Virus record (IMG/VR): IMGVR_UViG_3300045944_000072
Location: 1 to 29,543 of that record
DNA: 29,543 nt
Origin: a virus
Direction: 5' to 3' (one strand)
Each line of letters starts with the position of its first letter. The stretch's first letter is position 1. The notes beneath the pieces were generated by a model. That model ran no database searches. It had not been told where the DNA came from and worked only from the letters and a program-made list of their open reading frames with translations. A program made the position numbers and the translations under genes. Shown piece after piece: positions 29,428-29,543 of this stretch.

Positions 29428-29543
29428 ATGAGCATCACCCGCCTCCGCTGGGGACTGCGCATCAAAGCCGCACGCGAGGCGTTGGACATCGACCAGGTGA
29501 CGCTCGCCGGCACGGTCGGAGTCTCACAACAGATGGTCTCCGC
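29428..29543 (+). CDS. Cro-like helix-turn-helix protein (partial, cut by window end)
   Basis: ATG 29428 opens a frame that runs to the window end (38 codons seen). It reads SITRLRWGLRIKAAREALD, then IDQVTLAGTVGVSQQMVS, the start of an XRE-type helix-turn-helix. It is divergent from the repressor and follows a good promoter, so a Cro-like or early regulator role is likely. No Shine-Dalgarno is seen, in line with a leaderless message. Size and C-terminus are unknown. Confidence 0.7.
   Translation, partial: MSITRLRWGLRIKAAREALDIDQVTLAGTVGVSQQMVS

Overview
The window is a contiguous stretch of a temperate tailed phage (siphovirus) with high G+C, frequent GTG starts, overlapping genes and a late operon laid out like those of actinobacteriophages. 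A high-G+C actinobacterial host is the best guess. No host housekeeping gene is visible. The late genes end, the integrase begins, and only 183 bp that look like attP lie between them. This is the order expected of virion or circular phage DNA, not of an integrated prophage split at its att site.

Layout: (1) 99-6736, packaging and head: TerS, TerL, portal, MuF-like protein, scaffold, HK97-fold major capsid protein, head-tail adaptor, head closure protein. (2) 6755-12249, a five-gene, translationally coupled cassette of three glycosyltransferase genes (two encode double-enzyme proteins) and two methyltransferases, lying inside the head-tail joining module. (3) 12188-19787, tail: gp10-like neck protein, tail terminator, tail tube, two assembly chaperones, tape measure, two minor tail proteins. 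(4) 19790-21717, lysis region: a T7-lysozyme-like amidase followed by five consecutive tiny membrane-protein genes (24, 64, 99, 27 and 58 aa) and a 41-aa acidic Pro-rich protein. (5) 21717-26880, adsorption end: a small structural protein, a 1309-aa fibre or depolymerase whose glycoside-hydrolase-like domain sits between two arrays of Thr/Ser-rich repeats, a BppU-like protein, and a lipoprotein lytic transglycosylase. A strong intrinsic terminator follows at 26925-26980. (6) 27067-27528, an HNH endonuclease. (7) 27526-27734, candidate attP. (8) Lysogeny module: integrase and repressor on the minus strand, a divergent operator-promoter region, and a Cro-like gene cut off by the window end.

How the parts may work together: the glycosylation cassette is transcribed with the virion genes, so a virion protein is the most economical substrate. 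The Ser/Thr-rich repeats of the fibre are an obvious acceptor candidate. The least familiar regulatory feature is a strand-specific hairpin element with core CCGCAACGG. Two copies lie in the TerS leader, two in the scaffold leader and two more in the first codons of the scaffold gene. In both leaders the hairpin nearest the start overlaps the ribosome-binding site. Perfect inverted repeats also follow the major capsid and major tail genes.
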